From NCBI RefSeq assembly GCF_900240945.1, contig NZ_OESG01000012.1:434001-498000 (forward strand): a DNA stretch of 64,000 nucleotides. Direction: 5' to 3'. Below, piece after piece: positions 35,099-45,822 of this stretch. The translations under genes were made by a program, and so were the position numbers. The stretch is from Mycobacterium sp. 3519A. Its GTDB lineage: Bacteria; Actinomycetota; Actinomycetes; Mycobacteriales; Mycobacteriaceae. The notes below the pieces were generated by a model that saw only the letters and a program-made list of their open reading frames with translations, did not search any database and was not told the origin of the DNA. The number at the start of each line of letters is the position of its first letter. Within the stretch, counting starts at the first letter, position 1.

Positions 35099-35962
35099 TC
35101 AGCCGACCTCGGCGGGCACCGGCGACGGGCGTGCACCGGTGCGTGCTGCACCGATGCCAGCGGCTACCACGAAGCAGATGCCGACGGTGCCCGCCGGGCC
35201 GGGGATCTGGTGCAGCACCAACAGTCCGACGATCATCGCGAACGCCGGCTCCAGCGCCATCAGGGTGCCGAACGCCGCGGTGGTCAATCGCCGCAGTGCG
35301 AGCAGTTCAAGGGCGAACGGCACCACCGGCAGCAGGATCGCCAGGCCGATGCCGATGAGCAGGATCTCGGGGGTCATCCGCGGCAGCACCGCCGGCCCGA
35401 CCGCGATGGTGGCGACGAGGCCGGCGACGGGCATCGAGACTGCGAGCGCATTGATGCCGGACACCGTGTCACCGGCCCGCTGGGTGAGCACGATGTAGCA
35501 GGCCCAGCACGCGCCCGCACCCAACGCGAACAGCACCCCGATCGGATCGACCGACCCGGTCCACGGCCCGGTCAGCAGCACCACGCCGACGGCGGCCAGC
35601 CCGGGCCACACCACCCGGTGGCTGCCCTTGCCATGTGCCACCGCGACGCCGAGCGGCCCGAGGAACTCCAGCGCGCTGGCCGTGCCGAGTGGGATGCGAT
35701 CCAGCGCGGCCATGAACAGCAGGGTGACGGTTGCGGTCACGACGCCGAGCACCACACACACCCGGAACGTCGCCCAGGTGAACGCGGCGAACCGGGGCCG
35801 CACGATGACCAGCATGAGCACCCCGGCCCACGCCAGTCGCAGCCACGCGGCACCCTCGACGCCGATGCGGTCGATCAGCGTCACGGCCAGCGCGAGGCCG
35901 ACCTGAACGCACATCATCGAACCCATGGCCATCAGGGCGCCGGTGCGGGCCTGGTTCGTCAT
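35099..35962 (-). CDS. EamA family transporter (RhtA-like)
   Basis: 287 residues from ATG at 35962 (a GTG sits one codon before). It has ten hydrophobic helices arranged as two EamA repeats: [40 protein letters not shown] in the first and [32 protein letters not shown] in the second. It resembles RhtA-type exporters of amino acids or related metabolites. Inverted repeats rich in CCGTTCAC lie just upstream, suggesting a regulator, but none is adjacent. Confidence 0.85.
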   Translation of the reverse strand: MTNQARTGALMAMGSMMCVQVGLALAVTLIDRIGVEGAAWLRLAWAGVLMLVIVRPRFAAFTWATFRVCVVLGVVTATVTLLFMAALDRIPLGTASALEFLGPLGVAVAHGKGSHRVVWPGLAAVGVVLLTGPWTGSVDPIGVLFALGAGACWACYIVLTQRAGDTVSGINALAVSMPVAGLVATIAVGPAVLPRMTPEILLIGIGLAILLPVVPFALELLALRRLTTAAFGTLMALEPAFAMIVGLLVLHQIPGPAGTVGICFVVAAGIGAARTGARPSPVPAEVG

Positions 35963-35973
35963 CACCCCTGAAT

Positions 35974-36039
35974 TGAACGGGATAACGACCGTTCACGTCC
36001 ACGTGATTTTTCTGCACATACCGTTCACAATTCGTGAAC
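35974..36039. promoter_or_regulatory. Two CCGTTCA inverted repeats upstream of the EamA gene
   Basis: TGAACGG-N8-CCGTTCA (35974-35995) and GTTCAC-N5-GTGAAC (36023-36039) share the CCGTTCAC core. The second is 2 nt beyond the stop of the polyol-operon SDR gene, so it may also end that transcript. Confidence 0.45.
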
Positions 36040-36041
36040 AG

Positions 36042-36818
36042 TTATTTGATGGTGTAGCCCCCGTCGATGACGAGGTCGGCACCATTGACCATCGCCGCGG
36101 CATCGGAGGCCAAATACACTGCTGCCGCAGCGATTTCGTCCGGATAGGCGAACCGCCCGGTGGGGATCAGCTTCTTGAGCGCATCGCCGTGCGGCCCGTC
36201 CCACGCCTTGCGGCCCAGTTCGGTCAGCACCACTGTGGGCGAGATCGTGTTGACGCGCACCCCACGCGGTCCCCATTCCGCGGCCAGCACTTTGGAGACG
36301 CCGACGACGCCGAACTTCGACGCACAGTAGGCCACGTGCTGGTCGAGCGCGACGCTGGCGGCCTGCGAGGCCATGTTGACGATTGCCCCGCCGCCCGCCT
36401 CCAGCATCGACCGGCCCACCGCCTGACACATCAGGAAGGTGCCCTTGAGGTTCACGTCGAGCGTGGTGTCCCACGCCTTCTCCGACAAGTCCTCCGCAGG
36501 GGCGAGGTGGACGACACCGGCGCTGTTCACCAGGATGTCCATCCGGCCGAACGCGCTGTGCACCGCCTCCACGGTGCGGCGCACCGAATCCGGATCGGCG
36601 ACATCACAACGGAAGCCGCGACTTTCGGTTCCAAGACCCTCGGCACGGGACACCGCACCGGCCTCGTCGAGGTCGACGACCGCGACGCGGGCCCCCTTGG
36701 CGGCGTAGGCCTCGGCAATGGCCGCCCCGATGCCGGCGGCCGCGCCGGTCACCAGGGCGGTCTTACCGTCCATGCGGAAGTCGAAATCGACTGTGACTTC
36801 GTCGGTTTCGGCGGTCAC
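36042..36818 (-). CDS. Short-chain polyol dehydrogenase, last gene of the polyol operon
   Basis: 258 residues. Cofactor motif TGAAAGIG (24-31); Asp49 in VVDLDE favours NAD; Ser151, Tyr164 and Lys168 are the catalytic triad ([10 protein letters not shown]). The substrate loop is [20 protein letters not shown]. The second SDR of the locus has the same PTVVLTEMG loop, pointing to related substrates such as a tetritol or pentitol. In M. smegmatis an SDR, DthD, oxidises D-threitol; this gene is a candidate equivalent, unproved. It overlaps the preceding binding-protein gene by 4 nt. Confidence 0.85.
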   Translation of the reverse strand: MTAETDEVTVDFDFRMDGKTALVTGAAAGIGAAIAEAYAAKGARVAVVDLDEAGAVSRAEGLGTESRGFRCDVADPDSVRRTVEAVHSAFGRMDILVNSAGVVHLAPAEDLSEKAWDTTLDVNLKGTFLMCQAVGRSMLEAGGGAIVNMASQAASVALDQHVAYCASKFGVVGVSKVLAAEWGPRGVRVNTISPTVVLTELGRKAWDGPHGDALKKLIPTGRFAYPDEIAAAAVYLASDAAAMVNGADLVIDGGYTIK

Positions 36819-37864
36819 GGCTGCTTCTGACCCGGGATGCCCTCGTAGGCGATGTCACCGGTTTCGAGGTTGCGGTTGGTCAGCTCGGTCAGGTCCTTGA
36901 GGAACTGCGCGCGGTCGGTCACCACGTGCTGGATCGCGACGTCGACGTTGTCCTTGGTGATCGCGGGCATGGTGTACACGGGATCGGCCTTGACCGCTTC
37001 GTGCTTGGCGAGCTTGCTGGCCACCGCGAGACCGGCTGCCAGTTCGACGGTGCCGTTCTGCAGTGAGGTGCCGATGAATTCACCGCTCTTGACCGCGTTC
37101 AGGCCGTCCTCGATGCCGTCGATGCCGACGATCGGAACACCCGCACGGCCCGCCTCCTTCAACGCCTGGAGCGCGCCGAGGCCCATATCGTCGTTCTGCG
37201 CGACGACGCCGGTGATCTGCGGTCCGAACCCGGAGATCCAGTTCTTCATCTTGTTGACGGCCTCGTCGCGTTTCCAGTTGGCGGTGTCCTTGGCGAGCAC
37301 CTTGATGTCGGGGTACTTGGCCAGCACCTGTTCGATGCCCTTGCTTCGGTCGAGTTCACCCGACTGCCCCAGGGGGCCCTGCAGGATGACGATGTTGCCC
37401 TTGCCGCCCAGCTTGTCGGCCATCATCTGCATCTCCTGGGCACCGGCCGCCACGTCATTGGGTTGGACATTGCCTTGGATGTCCTTGCTGTTCAGCGACG
37501 CGTTGACGGCCACGAGCGGAATGCCCTTGGCCTTGGCCGCGGCGACCTGCGGGGCGAGCGAATCCGCTTGCACGGGAACGACGATCAGGGCATCGACGCC
37601 CTGGTTGATCATCGAGTCGACCTGGCTGGCCTGGGTGGACACGTCGAGATTGGCTGAGTTCCAGACCAATTCGATGTTGTTCTCCTTGGCGTAGGCGTCC
37701 ATCCCCTCCTTGCCCGCGGTGATGAACGAACTCATGTCGTACACGGTCACCCCCACCCGCATGGTGCCCTTTTTGGCGTCGGTGTCGCCTGCGCCGCAGG
37801 CCGTCATGCCGAGGGTGAGCGCGCCTGCCGCGGCGACGGCGCCGATCTTGGTTGCCAGTTTCAT
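36815..37864 (-). CDS. Ribose-type ABC substrate-binding lipoprotein
   Basis: 349 residues from ATG at 37864; the open frame continues upstream but there is antisense. It is a lipoprotein with lipobox GMTAC (Cys23). Mature text is RbsB-like: [49 protein letters not shown], and [20 protein letters not shown]. It would bind a sugar or polyol for the RbsC/RbsA pair immediately upstream (29 nt). Its stop overlaps the SDR start by 4 nt. Confidence 0.88.
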   Translation of the reverse strand: MKLATKIGAVAAAGALTLGMTACGAGDTDAKKGTMRVGVTVYDMSSFITAGKEGMDAYAKENNIELVWNSANLDVSTQASQVDSMINQGVDALIVVPVQADSLAPQVAAAKAKGIPLVAVNASLNSKDIQGNVQPNDVAAGAQEMQMMADKLGGKGNIVILQGPLGQSGELDRSKGIEQVLAKYPDIKVLAKDTANWKRDEAVNKMKNWISGFGPQITGVVAQNDDMGLGALQALKEAGRAGVPIVGIDGIEDGLNAVKSGEFIGTSLQNGTVELAAGLAVASKLAKHEAVKADPVYTMPAITKDNVDVAIQHVVTDRAQFLKDLTELTNRNLETGDIAYEGIPGQKQP

Positions 37865-37893
37865 GTGACGGTTCTCTTTCTCTGTGTGGTGAT

Positions 37894-38934
37894 TCAGGTT
37901 CCGACTCTGCGGCGTGACGACCACACGTCGACGGCGACGGCCGCGACGATCAGCACACCCTTGATCACGTCCTGCCAATACGCCGGGACGACAAGGATGT
38001 CCAGGCCGTTGTTGAGGGTTTGAATCATGAACAGGCCGAGCGCGGTACCCCAGATGGTGCCCCGCCCGCCCATCAGGCTGGCCCCGCCGATGACCACCGC
38101 GGCGATGGCGTCGAGTTCGTAGCCCTGCCCGAGGTTCGGCGGTCCTGATATCACCCGGGAGGCCAGCATCACGCCGGAGATGCCCGCCAGCAGACCGGAG
38201 AAGGCGTACACACTGAACAGCACATACTTGGTGTTGATACCGGCGATCTCGGCCGCATTGCGGTTGCCGCCGACCGCGTAGACCCGCATGCCGTAGGTGG
38301 TGCGCTTCATCACCACCGCCAGCGCGACGATGCCGATGATCATCAACAGCACCGGAATCTGCAATCCGAGGATCTTGGTGTTGGCGATCGACCCGAATTC
38401 CGCTGGCAGTCCGTTGATGGGTGCGCCGCCGCCGATCACGTAGGCCATACCCGAGCCGGCGGTCAGGGTGCCCAACGTCGCGATGAACGGGGGAACATTG
38501 ATGCGCGACACCAGGATTCCGTTCAGACAGCCGACCGCGAGCCCGACGACCATCGCGACCACGACGGTCAGCCACACCTGCCCGGGGTTCGCCTTGGCGG
38601 TGGCCGCCGCTGCCATCGCCGACACCGCGATCACGCTGCCGACCGAGAGGTCGATACCGCCGGTGAGGATCACCAGCGTCTGGCCGAGCGCAATGAGCGC
38701 GAACGGTGCGGCCGCGACCAGGATGGTGACCAGGTTGTCGACCGTGCTGAATCGCATACTGCGGTAACTGAAGTAGGCGATGACAAGCAGCATCACCAGC
38801 ACCATCGCGTAGCGCAGCGCCAAGCCGGCGAACCATGCGCGCGAGAACAGCCGCACCGGCTCACCGGTGGCCGGCGAGGCCACACTGCGAGCCCGCACAG
38901 ATGCGGTCTCTTCGCTGTCGAGTTGGGTGGTCAC
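37894..38934 (-). CDS. Ribose-type ABC permease (RbsC-like)
   Basis: 346 residues, about 8-10 helices. The region [40 protein letters not shown] and [20 protein letters not shown] is the RbsC signature including the AGINT-type cytoplasmic loop. It forms a homodimeric pore energised by the upstream RbsA-like ATPase, whose stop it overlaps by 4 nt. Confidence 0.9.
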   Translation of the reverse strand: MTTQLDSEETASVRARSVASPATGEPVRLFSRAWFAGLALRYAMVLVMLLVIAYFSYRSMRFSTVDNLVTILVAAAPFALIALGQTLVILTGGIDLSVGSVIAVSAMAAAATAKANPGQVWLTVVVAMVVGLAVGCLNGILVSRINVPPFIATLGTLTAGSGMAYVIGGGAPINGLPAEFGSIANTKILGLQIPVLLMIIGIVALAVVMKRTTYGMRVYAVGGNRNAAEIAGINTKYVLFSVYAFSGLLAGISGVMLASRVISGPPNLGQGYELDAIAAVVIGGASLMGGRGTIWGTALGLFMIQTLNNGLDILVVPAYWQDVIKGVLIVAAVAVDVWSSRRRVGT

Positions 38935-40484
38935 GATGCAGCCTCCTGAGTTGTGCCGGCCGGCAGGCTGGGTGACGGTGCATCCAGGGCGGTGGCCAGA
39001 CGGAAGACGGATTCCTGGACCGCCGGGTGGTCCAGCGCGTCACGGTCGAGTTCGCCGACGAGCACGCCGGCGCGCATGACGAATGCCCGATGCGACAAAC
39101 CGACGATCTCGGGCATATCCGATGACGCCATCACCACCGCCATGCCGTTGGCGGCGAATTCGGTGATGATGCGGTAGATCTCGCTGCGGGCGCCGACGTC
39201 GACGCCGCGGGTGGGTTCGTCGAGGAGCAGTACGTTGACCTCGCCGGTCAGCCACCGGGCCAGCACCACCTTCTGCTGGTTTCCTCCGGACAGCGTGCCG
39301 ACCTCCTGACCGAGTCCGCGGCTGCGCAGGCGCACCGACGTCATCACGTCCGAAACGGCTGCGGTGCGGGCCTTTCCGCGGAGCCACCCGGCCAGCGAGA
39401 ACGACGACAGCCGTGGCAGCGAACCGTTGTCGAGCACGCTCATCGACAAGACGGCACCGTTGAGTTTGCGATCCTCGGGCACCATCGCCATGCCCGCGGT
39501 GATGGCGGCGGCGGGTTGGTTGCGTTTGACCGGCCTGCCGTCCACCAGCACCGTCCCGGCCGTGCTGCGCCGTGAGCCGAAGATGGCCTCGAGCAGTTCG
39601 GTCCTGCCCGCGCCGACCAACCCTGCCAGGCCGACGATTTCGCCGGCGCGCACGTTGAACGACACCGGTCCTGCGGCGCCGACCACTTCCAGATCGCGGA
39701 CCTCGAGGACGGTGTCGGTGCCGGGTTGCGGGCGGTGGGGAAACAGGGTGTCGAGTTCGCGGCCGATCATCGCAGTGACGATCTCGTCGTCGGACACGTC
39801 GGCGATGGGCGTGTCCATGATCAGCCCGCCGTCGCGCAGCACCACGACGCGGTCGGCGATGGCGCGGATCTCGGCCATCTTGTGCGTGGTGTAGACCATC
39901 GCGACACCCTGGTCGCGCAACCGGCCCACGATGCGGTAGAGCCCTTCCACCTCGCGTTCGGAGATCGCCGACGTCGGCTCGTCGAGCATCATCACGCGCG
40001 CGCCGGTGCGGGCAGCCTTGACGATCTCGACGATCTGCCGCAGTCCGACGGGCAGGCTGCCCATGCGCGCGGTCGGCGAGATGCTGACGTCGAACAGCCC
40101 CAACGTCTGCTTCGCCTCGGCGATCATCGCGCGGCGGTTCAGCAGCGGTCCGCGCCGCAGTTCCCGCCCGACGAACATGTTCTCGTAGACCGTCATGTCC
40201 TCGATGGAGGCGAGTTCCTGCGGGACGATGGCCACGCCGTGGCGGACGGCATCGCGGGGGCTGCCTGGCGTCAGGGTGGCGCCGGACACCGATACGGTGC
40301 CGTCGTCGGCGCTGTACTGACCGCTGATGATCTTCATCAGCGTCGACTTGCCTGCGCCGTTCTCACCGGCCAGCGCGGTCACCGTGCCGGGTTCGAGGCG
40401 TAGGCTCACCCCTTTGAGGACCGGTACGCCGCCGAATCCCTTTGTGATCGACGAACATTCGAGAAGTGTCTCGGCCATCGTCAT
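38931..40484 (-). CDS. Ribose-type ABC ATPase (RbsA-like, two domains)
   Basis: 517 residues from ATG at 40484, which overlaps the RpiB-type stop as ATGA. Two ATPase domains: the first with [12 protein letters not shown], the second with [14 protein letters not shown] in place of a canonical Walker A, typical of sugar ABC ATPases of this class. Signatures are [14 protein letters not shown] and [16 protein letters not shown]; Walker B are MLDEPTS and [10 protein letters not shown]. It powers RbsC. The sequence upstream of 40484 is antisense. Confidence 0.9.
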   Translation of the reverse strand: MTMAETLLECSSITKGFGGVPVLKGVSLRLEPGTVTALAGENGAGKSTLMKIISGQYSADDGTVSVSGATLTPGSPRDAVRHGVAIVPQELASIEDMTVYENMFVGRELRRGPLLNRRAMIAEAKQTLGLFDVSISPTARMGSLPVGLRQIVEIVKAARTGARVMMLDEPTSAISEREVEGLYRIVGRLRDQGVAMVYTTHKMAEIRAIADRVVVLRDGGLIMDTPIADVSDDEIVTAMIGRELDTLFPHRPQPGTDTVLEVRDLEVVGAAGPVSFNVRAGEIVGLAGLVGAGRTELLEAIFGSRRSTAGTVLVDGRPVKRNQPAAAITAGMAMVPEDRKLNGAVLSMSVLDNGSLPRLSSFSLAGWLRGKARTAAVSDVMTSVRLRSRGLGQEVGTLSGGNQQKVVLARWLTGEVNVLLLDEPTRGVDVGARSEIYRIITEFAANGMAVVMASSDMPEIVGLSHRAFVMRAGVLVGELDRDALDHPAVQESVFRLATALDAPSPSLPAGTTQEAAS

Positions 40485-40969
40485 CCTGCGCTGGCCTGCG
40501 TGGCCGGCTCGTACTCGCCGATGGCCTCCACCTTCCCCGCCGACGCGCTCTGCGGATCGAACTCGTATGCCAACCATTCGCGGGCCAGCCGCCTCGCGAG
40601 TTCCAGGCCGATGACGCGTTGTCCGAAGCACAGCACCTGCGCGTTGTTCGACAGCACCGACCGCTCGACGGAGAAGCTGTCGTGCGCGGTGACGGCGCGG
40701 ATGCCGGGCACCTTGTTGGCGCTGATCGCGACGCCTAAACCGGTCCCGCACACCAACAGTGCCCGGTCCGCGTTGCCTTCGGCCACGACGCGCGCCGCCG
40801 CGACCGCGACATGCGGGTATGCGGTGTTGTCGTCTGCGCCGACACCGACATCGATGACTTCGGCGACGCGGTGGTCGGCGAGCAGGTCGCCCTTGAGGGC
40901 TTCCTTGTATTCGTATCCGGCGTCGTCGGCGCCGACCACGATCCGCAAACCTGCGGAGTGTTCTGTCAT
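40481..40969 (-). CDS. RpiB/LacAB-type sugar-phosphate isomerase (DerI-like)
   Basis: 162 residues from ATG at 40969. RpiB motif: [20 protein letters not shown] and [20 protein letters not shown], with Cys74 as the likely general base and Asp and His in [10 protein letters not shown]. RpiB-type isomerases convert ribulose-5-P, or in the tetrose pathway erythrulose-phosphate, to an aldose-phosphate. The adjoining DAK-type kinase makes the latter plausible: M. smegmatis uses such isomerases (DerI, LerI) for erythrulose phosphates. Overlaps both neighbours by 4 nt. Confidence 0.85.
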   Translation of the reverse strand: MTEHSAGLRIVVGADDAGYEYKEALKGDLLADHRVAEVIDVGVGADDNTAYPHVAVAAARVVAEGNADRALLVCGTGLGVAISANKVPGIRAVTAHDSFSVERSVLSNNAQVLCFGQRVIGLELARRLAREWLAYEFDPQSASAGKVEAIGEYEPATQASAG

Positions 40970-42720
40970 GTCAGGGTTTCTCCTTTGGAGGTCAGGGTGA
41001 AGCAGTCGGCGACGGTGACGGCGCACATGGCAAGTGAGATGGCCCCCGCGTCCGGTGTTCCGACGCTGCGGTCGGCGAGCGGCCTTGCCCTGCCGATCTT
41101 CGGTCGCATGTCCGCCGTGCCGCGCGCGGCATCGGTCGCGACGTCCGCGGCCGCCGCCCACGCCTGCTGCCACGGTGTGCCGTCGCCGACGCGTCGCTCG
41201 AGATCTTCGACGAACGGCAGTAGCGCGTCGAGCATCGTCTTGTCTCCCGGTGCCGCGCCGCCGAGTTGGATCAGCGCGTCGTAGCCGGCCCGCACGCCAG
41301 CCGCGATGGTGCGACCGTCCGGTCTTCCGGTGTCGCCCAACCGCGTTCCGAACGCCTTGAGCAGTGCGCCCCACAACACGCCGGACGTGCCGCCCGCCCT
41401 GGCCGCCCACTGTTCGCCCGCGACCGTAAGGACCGAACCCTGTCCTGCGCCTGCGTCGACAGCGCTCAGGGCCGCGTCGCGTGCCGCGGTCGCCCCTCTG
41501 ACCATGCCGCGGCCGTGGTCGCCGTCGCCTGCCACCGCGTCCAGGCGGCCGAGTTCCTCTTCCGCTGCGGTCAGCGTCTCCGCCATCGCCTCCAACGCCC
41601 GCGCCACCAACCTGCCGCCCGCGCGGCCGTCGCTGTCCGACAGCGACGCCAAATCCGGTGTGGTCGTGGCGGTTTCAACGGTGCTGCTGTCGGTTCGCCG
41701 CTCCCCTGCTGCCGCCCAGACGTCGGCGGCCCCCTTCTTGTAGGCGGGCGTGTCAGCGGGCGCCTTCCAGTAGCGTTCGAGTTCGTCGTCGAGCCACATC
41801 ACGGTCAGCGAGCACCCGGCCATGTCGAGGCTGGTCACCAGTTCCCCCACCTCGGGCTCGACCAGCTGATAACCGCGATCACGAAGGAGTCGGGCGACCT
41901 CACCCCACACCACGAACAGTTCTTCGTATTTCGTGCGGCCGAGTCCGTTGAGTATCACCGCAATTCGACGAGACGTGGCGTCCTCGTTGTCGCCGAGCAC
42001 GCCGTCGACCAGGGTGGCGGCCAGCCCGGCCGCGGTCGGCATGTCCCGTTCCTCGACGCCGGGTTCGCCGTGGATGCCGAGCCCCAGCCCCATCTTGCCA
42101 TCCGGCACGGTGAACAGCGGGTGATCCGCGCCGGGCAGGGTGCAGCCGTCGAACGCCACCCCAAGCGTGCGGGTCGCGGCGTTCGCCTTCTCGGCAACCC
42201 GGATCACGCCGGCCAGGTCGAGTCCTTCTTCGGCCGCCGCACACGCGGCCTTGAACACCGTGACATCACCGGCGATACCGCGGCGCTTGCTCTCCTCCCC
42301 CTTCGGTGCGCTGGCGACGTCGTCGGTCACCGCGAAGTAGTGCGCGTCGATCCCTTCGTCGCGCAACTGTGTGGCAGCGAGGCTGAAGTTCAACACGTCG
42401 CCGGCGTAGTTCCCAGTCGTCAACAACACGCCCGCATCGCCGTGGGCCGCGCGCGCCACCGAGACGGCCTCCTCGGTCGACGGTGAACTGAACACGTTGC
42501 CGACCACAGCGCCGTCGGCGAATCCGGGTCCGACCGTTCCGCAGAACGCCGGATAGTGCCCTGACCCGCCGCCGATCACCACCGCGACCTTGCCCGGCCT
42601 GGTCTGGTGTGCGCGCACCACGCCGCCGGGCACGCCGCTCACGTATTTGGCGTAGGCGTCGAGGAACCCGACCAGCATGTCGTCGCTGAAGCGGGCCGGG
42701 TCGTTGAAAAGCTTCGTCAT
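40966..42720 (-). CDS. Fused dihydroxyacetone-type kinase (DhaK-DhaL; DerK/LerK-like)
   Basis: 584 residues. The DhaK domain (1-330) has [20 protein letters not shown] and the substrate-binding His217 in [11 protein letters not shown]. The DhaL domain (about 370-580) has the nucleotide/metal motif [12 protein letters not shown] single ATP-dependent kinase is therefore made, not a PTS type. Its likely ketose substrate is erythrulose (DerK/LerK in M. smegmatis) or dihydroxyacetone; sequence alone cannot decide. It overlaps the isomerase and the ATPase genes by 4 nt each, so stoichiometric production is likely. Confidence 0.88.
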   Translation of the reverse strand: MTKLFNDPARFSDDMLVGFLDAYAKYVSGVPGGVVRAHQTRPGKVAVVIGGGSGHYPAFCGTVGPGFADGAVVGNVFSSPSTEEAVSVARAAHGDAGVLLTTGNYAGDVLNFSLAATQLRDEGIDAHYFAVTDDVASAPKGEESKRRGIAGDVTVFKAACAAAEEGLDLAGVIRVAEKANAATRTLGVAFDGCTLPGADHPLFTVPDGKMGLGLGIHGEPGVEERDMPTAAGLAATLVDGVLGDNEDATSRRIAVILNGLGRTKYEELFVVWGEVARLLRDRGYQLVEPEVGELVTSLDMAGCSLTVMWLDDELERYWKAPADTPAYKKGAADVWAAAGERRTDSSTVETATTTPDLASLSDSDGRAGGRLVARALEAMAETLTAAEEELGRLDAVAGDGDHGRGMVRGATAARDAALSAVDAGAGQGSVLTVAGEQWAARAGGTSGVLWGALLKAFGTRLGDTGRPDGRTIAAGVRAGYDALIQLGGAAPGDKTMLDALLPFVEDLERRVGDGTPWQQAWAAAADVATDAARGTADMRPKIGRARPLADRSVGTPDAGAISLAMCAVTVADCFTLTSKGETLT

Positions 42721-43844
42721 CGCAGGCGCTCTCCGGTCTCGGCGTCGAACAGGTAGACGCGTTCGGGTGGTGCGGTGACCACCACGCGCTGTTCGGGTTC
42801 ATACGATTCGGACGCCGGGGTCTGCACGATGATTCCTTCCTCCATGCCTGCGACGGTGCTGGTCGCCAGTCCGAACTCCAGCAGGTGTTCGAAGTACGCG
42901 ACGGTGGCGGTGATCCCCTTCTCGGCAGCCGGATTCAGCGCGCAGTCCTGCGGGCGGATACCCACCGTGACGCGGGTACCGTCGGCCACCTCTTTGGCAG
43001 TCGTCTCCAAACCGCCTGTGCCTGAGCCGACCTCGACTCGCACCCGGCCGTTGTCGACCTTCGCCACCCCGCGCAGCACGTTGATCTGTGGTTCACCGAC
43101 GAACTGTGCGACGAACAGATTCGCCGGGTCGTCGAACACCTCGTCGGGGGTGCCGAACTGTTGCACGACGCCCGCATCCATCACCGCGAGGCGGTCCGCG
43201 AGCGACAGCGCCTCGACCTGGTCGTGGGTGACGACGATGGTGGTGTAGCCGAATTCGCGCTGCAGCACCTTCAGTTCGCGCCGCACCCGCTGCCGCGCCG
43301 ACGCGTCGAGGTGCGACAGGGGCTCGTCGAGCAGCAGCACGGGTGGGTTGCGCACCAGCGCGCGAGCCAGCGCGACGCGCTGCTTCTGACCGCTCGACAG
43401 CCCGGCAGGGCGCAGTTCGAGCATGTCGTCCATCTCCAGCCTGCGACTGATCGAGGCGACCATCTGCTCGGCGCCCTTCACCTTCCTGGCCTTGAGGCCG
43501 TACAGCAGGTTCTCCCGCACCGACAGCGGCGGGTACAGCGCGTAGCTCTCGAAACCGACGCCGATACCGCGTTTGGCGGCCGGAAGGCCGGACACCTCCC
43601 GCTCGCCGATGCGGATGGAACCGCTTGTCACGGTTTCCAATCCGGCGATCATCCGCAGCGTGGTGGTCTTGCCGCAGCCCGACGGCCCGAGCAGGGCGAC
43701 CAACTCGCCGGCTTCGATGGCCAGGTTGATGCCCTTGACCGCGGTCACGCTTTCCCGTCCGCGCGACGCGTACGTCTTCACCAGGTCGGTCAGCGTGAGG
43801 CTTTGTGCGGTGCCGGTGCTGGGCTTCTCGAGGGTGGCGGTCAT
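42717..43844 (-). CDS. MalK-type ABC importer ATPase 1
   Basis: 375 residues. Walker [13 protein letters not shown]; signature [18 protein letters not shown], where the usual LSGGQ is LSSGQ; Walker B LLLDEPLSHLD; switch His in VVTHDQVEA. The C-terminal TOBE domain ends ...[16 protein letters not shown]. Two ATPases of this type lie side by side with one permease pair, so they may form a heterodimer as in the glycerol importer of Rhizobium. Its start overlaps the next ATPase gene. Confidence 0.88.
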   Translation of the reverse strand: MTATLEKPSTGTAQSLTLTDLVKTYASRGRESVTAVKGINLAIEAGELVALLGPSGCGKTTTLRMIAGLETVTSGSIRIGEREVSGLPAAKRGIGVGFESYALYPPLSVRENLLYGLKARKVKGAEQMVASISRRLEMDDMLELRPAGLSSGQKQRVALARALVRNPPVLLLDEPLSHLDASARQRVRRELKVLQREFGYTTIVVTHDQVEALSLADRLAVMDAGVVQQFGTPDEVFDDPANLFVAQFVGEPQINVLRGVAKVDNGRVRVEVGSGTGGLETTAKEVADGTRVTVGIRPQDCALNPAAEKGITATVAYFEHLLEFGLATSTVAGMEEGIIVQTPASESYEPEQRVVVTAPPERVYLFDAETGERLR

Positions 43845-44950
43845 TGTGCTACCTCCAGCGTGTCGTTCGCGTTCAGCCGTGGACTGTCTCCCTCGCCGGC
43901 GGCGAACACGTGCACGTCCGGATCGGCGACGCTCAACCCGACGTGCGCCCCTTCGCCGACACCTTCGCGGCCGGAGGCCAACACGATCACCTGCGTGCCC
44001 GCGACGTCGACGGTGAGTTCGATGTTGCGGCCCAACCGTTCGGCCAGCACCACGCGTCCGCGGATCGCGGCCGAGTCCGGATCGGCGACGTGAACATCGC
44101 AGGGTCGCAGGCCCACCCGAACCCGATCACCCCTGTCGCAGCGAACGCCGTCGGGCACCGGCACGTCGAACGATCCGTCGCCCAACCGGATTCGATGGTC
44201 GTCGACGACTCCGTCGAGGAGGTTGATCTCCGGCTGGCCCAACGCGCGCGCGACGAAGGTGTCCGCAGGCCGACGCCAGATCTCCTCGGGGCTACCGATC
44301 TGGATCAGCTTGCCCGCACGCATGACCGCGATGCGGTCGCCGAGCGCGAGCGCCTCCTGATAGTCGTGGGTGACGTAGAGCGTGGTGGTGTTCGACATCG
44401 CGCCGAGCTGTTTGAGTTCGGCCCGCATCGACGCCCGCAGCTTGGCGTCGAGGTGGCTGAGCGGCTCGTCGAGCAGGTAGATGTCGGCGGGTCGCACCAG
44501 CACCCGGCCCAACGCCACCCGCTGCCGCTGACCGTTGGACAGCTCGCGCGGAAAACGCTTGAGCAGGTGGTTGATTCCCAGCGTCGTGGTCACCTGGTCG
44601 ATGCGCTCGGTGCGTTGCCGCTCGGTGTACTTGCCGGTGCGACCGGACTTCAGCGGTGAGGCGAGGTTCTCGCTGACGGTCTTCTGCGGATACAGCGCAT
44701 AGCTCTCGAACGCCATCGCGACGTTGCGGTGGTACGGCTCGACGCGTGTCACGTCGGTGCCGCCGATGGCGACCGTGCCGCCGTCGACGTCGATCAGACC
44801 CGCGACCGACTTCAGCGTCGTGGTCTTACCGGCGCCGCTCGGGCCGAGGATGACGAAGAATTCGCCGTTGTCGATGTCGACCGATATGCCGTCGACGGCT
44901 TTCGTCTTGCCGTACGACTTGTGCAGATCGGTGATGCGCACCGTTGCCAT
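43841..44950 (-). CDS. MalK-type ABC importer ATPase 2
   Basis: 369 residues from ATG at 44950 (MATVRITDLHKSYGKTKAVD); longer open frames upstream are antisense. Walker A ILGPSGAGKTTT, signature RELSNGQRQRVALGRVLV with LSNGQ, Walker B IYLLDEPLSHLD and switch His in YVTHDYQEA. The two nucleotide-binding proteins differ in sequence, so both sites need not be equal. It has its own TOBE domain. Its start shares one base with the permease stop. Confidence 0.88.
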   Translation of the reverse strand: MATVRITDLHKSYGKTKAVDGISVDIDNGEFFVILGPSGAGKTTTLKSVAGLIDVDGGTVAIGGTDVTRVEPYHRNVAMAFESYALYPQKTVSENLASPLKSGRTGKYTERQRTERIDQVTTTLGINHLLKRFPRELSNGQRQRVALGRVLVRPADIYLLDEPLSHLDAKLRASMRAELKQLGAMSNTTTLYVTHDYQEALALGDRIAVMRAGKLIQIGSPEEIWRRPADTFVARALGQPEINLLDGVVDDHRIRLGDGSFDVPVPDGVRCDRGDRVRVGLRPCDVHVADPDSAAIRGRVVLAERLGRNIELTVDVAGTQVIVLASGREGVGEGAHVGLSVADPDVHVFAAGEGDSPRLNANDTLEVAQ

Positions 44951-45819
44951 CAGGCTTTCACCGCCCCGAACGACAGGCCCCGTACCAGGTAGCGCTGAAT
45001 GGTCAGCGCCAGGATCAGGGGCGGGAGTGCGGCGATGATCGCCGCCGCGGCGGTCAGGTTGTAGTAGGCCTGCCCACCGCCACCGAGGAACTTCGTGATG
45101 GCGACCGTGACGGTGGCGGCGTTGGTGTCGGCCAGGATCAACGGGAACACGTAGTTGTTCCACGCGAAGATGAAGGCCAGCAGCGCCGCGGCGGCGATGC
45201 CCGGCCGCACGATCGGCAGCGCAACCATCAGGAACGCTCGCGTCCTGGTGTAGCCGTCGAGCAGCGCGGCCTGCTCGAGATCCTCCGGCAGATCCTGGAA
45301 ATACGATCGCAGGATCCACACCACCAGCGGCATCGTGACCAGTTGCAGCACCCAGATCATGCCGACCTTGGTGTCGAACAATCCGATCTGGTTGTAGATC
45401 ACGAACAGCGGCACGATCACCATCAGCTCCGGCGCGAACCGGAAGGACAGCATCTGGAACATCAGGTCCTCGCTGCCGCGGTAGCGCCACCGGCCCGCGG
45501 CGTAGGCCGCCGGAATGCCGATCACCAGCGAAACGATTACCGCGCCACCGCAATTGATGAGGCTGGTGATCAGCGACGCCTTGAAGTCGACGCTGGTCAG
45601 CTGGGTGCCTTTGTCGCTCACCACGGTCGCGAAGTTGGACCAGGTGGGGCTGAACTGAAAGTAGGTCGTGGTCTGCTGCTCGTCATTCTTCAACGCCAGC
45701 AACAACATCCAGGCGATCGGAAACAGCGAGAAGAGGAACCAGAAGACCAACCCGACGTCCGCGACGGCGGCGCCGATGGAGAAGCGCTTCTGGCCGGGCA
45801 ATAGTTCCTGTTTGGCCAT
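44950..45819 (-). CDS. MalG-type ABC sugar permease
   Basis: 289 residues, six helices. The EAA loop is LPEDLEQAALLDGYTRTRAF LMVALPIVRPG. It begins with ...AAVADVGLVFWFLFSLFPIA and closes with ...LALTIQRYLVRGLSFGAVKA, a MalG-type end. Forms the pore with the MalF-like protein, 3 nt upstream, and is energised by the two MalK-like ATPases. Confidence 0.9.
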   Translation of the reverse strand: MAKQELLPGQKRFSIGAAVADVGLVFWFLFSLFPIAWMLLLALKNDEQQTTTYFQFSPTWSNFATVVSDKGTQLTSVDFKASLITSLINCGGAVIVSLVIGIPAAYAAGRWRYRGSEDLMFQMLSFRFAPELMVIVPLFVIYNQIGLFDTKVGMIWVLQLVTMPLVVWILRSYFQDLPEDLEQAALLDGYTRTRAFLMVALPIVRPGIAAAALLAFIFAWNNYVFPLILADTNAATVTVAITKFLGGGGQAYYNLTAAAAIIAALPPLILALTIQRYLVRGLSFGAVKA

Positions 45820-45822
45820 GGT

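Noticed and set aside
37865..38836. Extension of the binding-protein frame upstream of 37864
   Set aside because: The added sequence is antisense to the RbsC-type gene and has no signal peptide; the lipoprotein signal begins at 37864.
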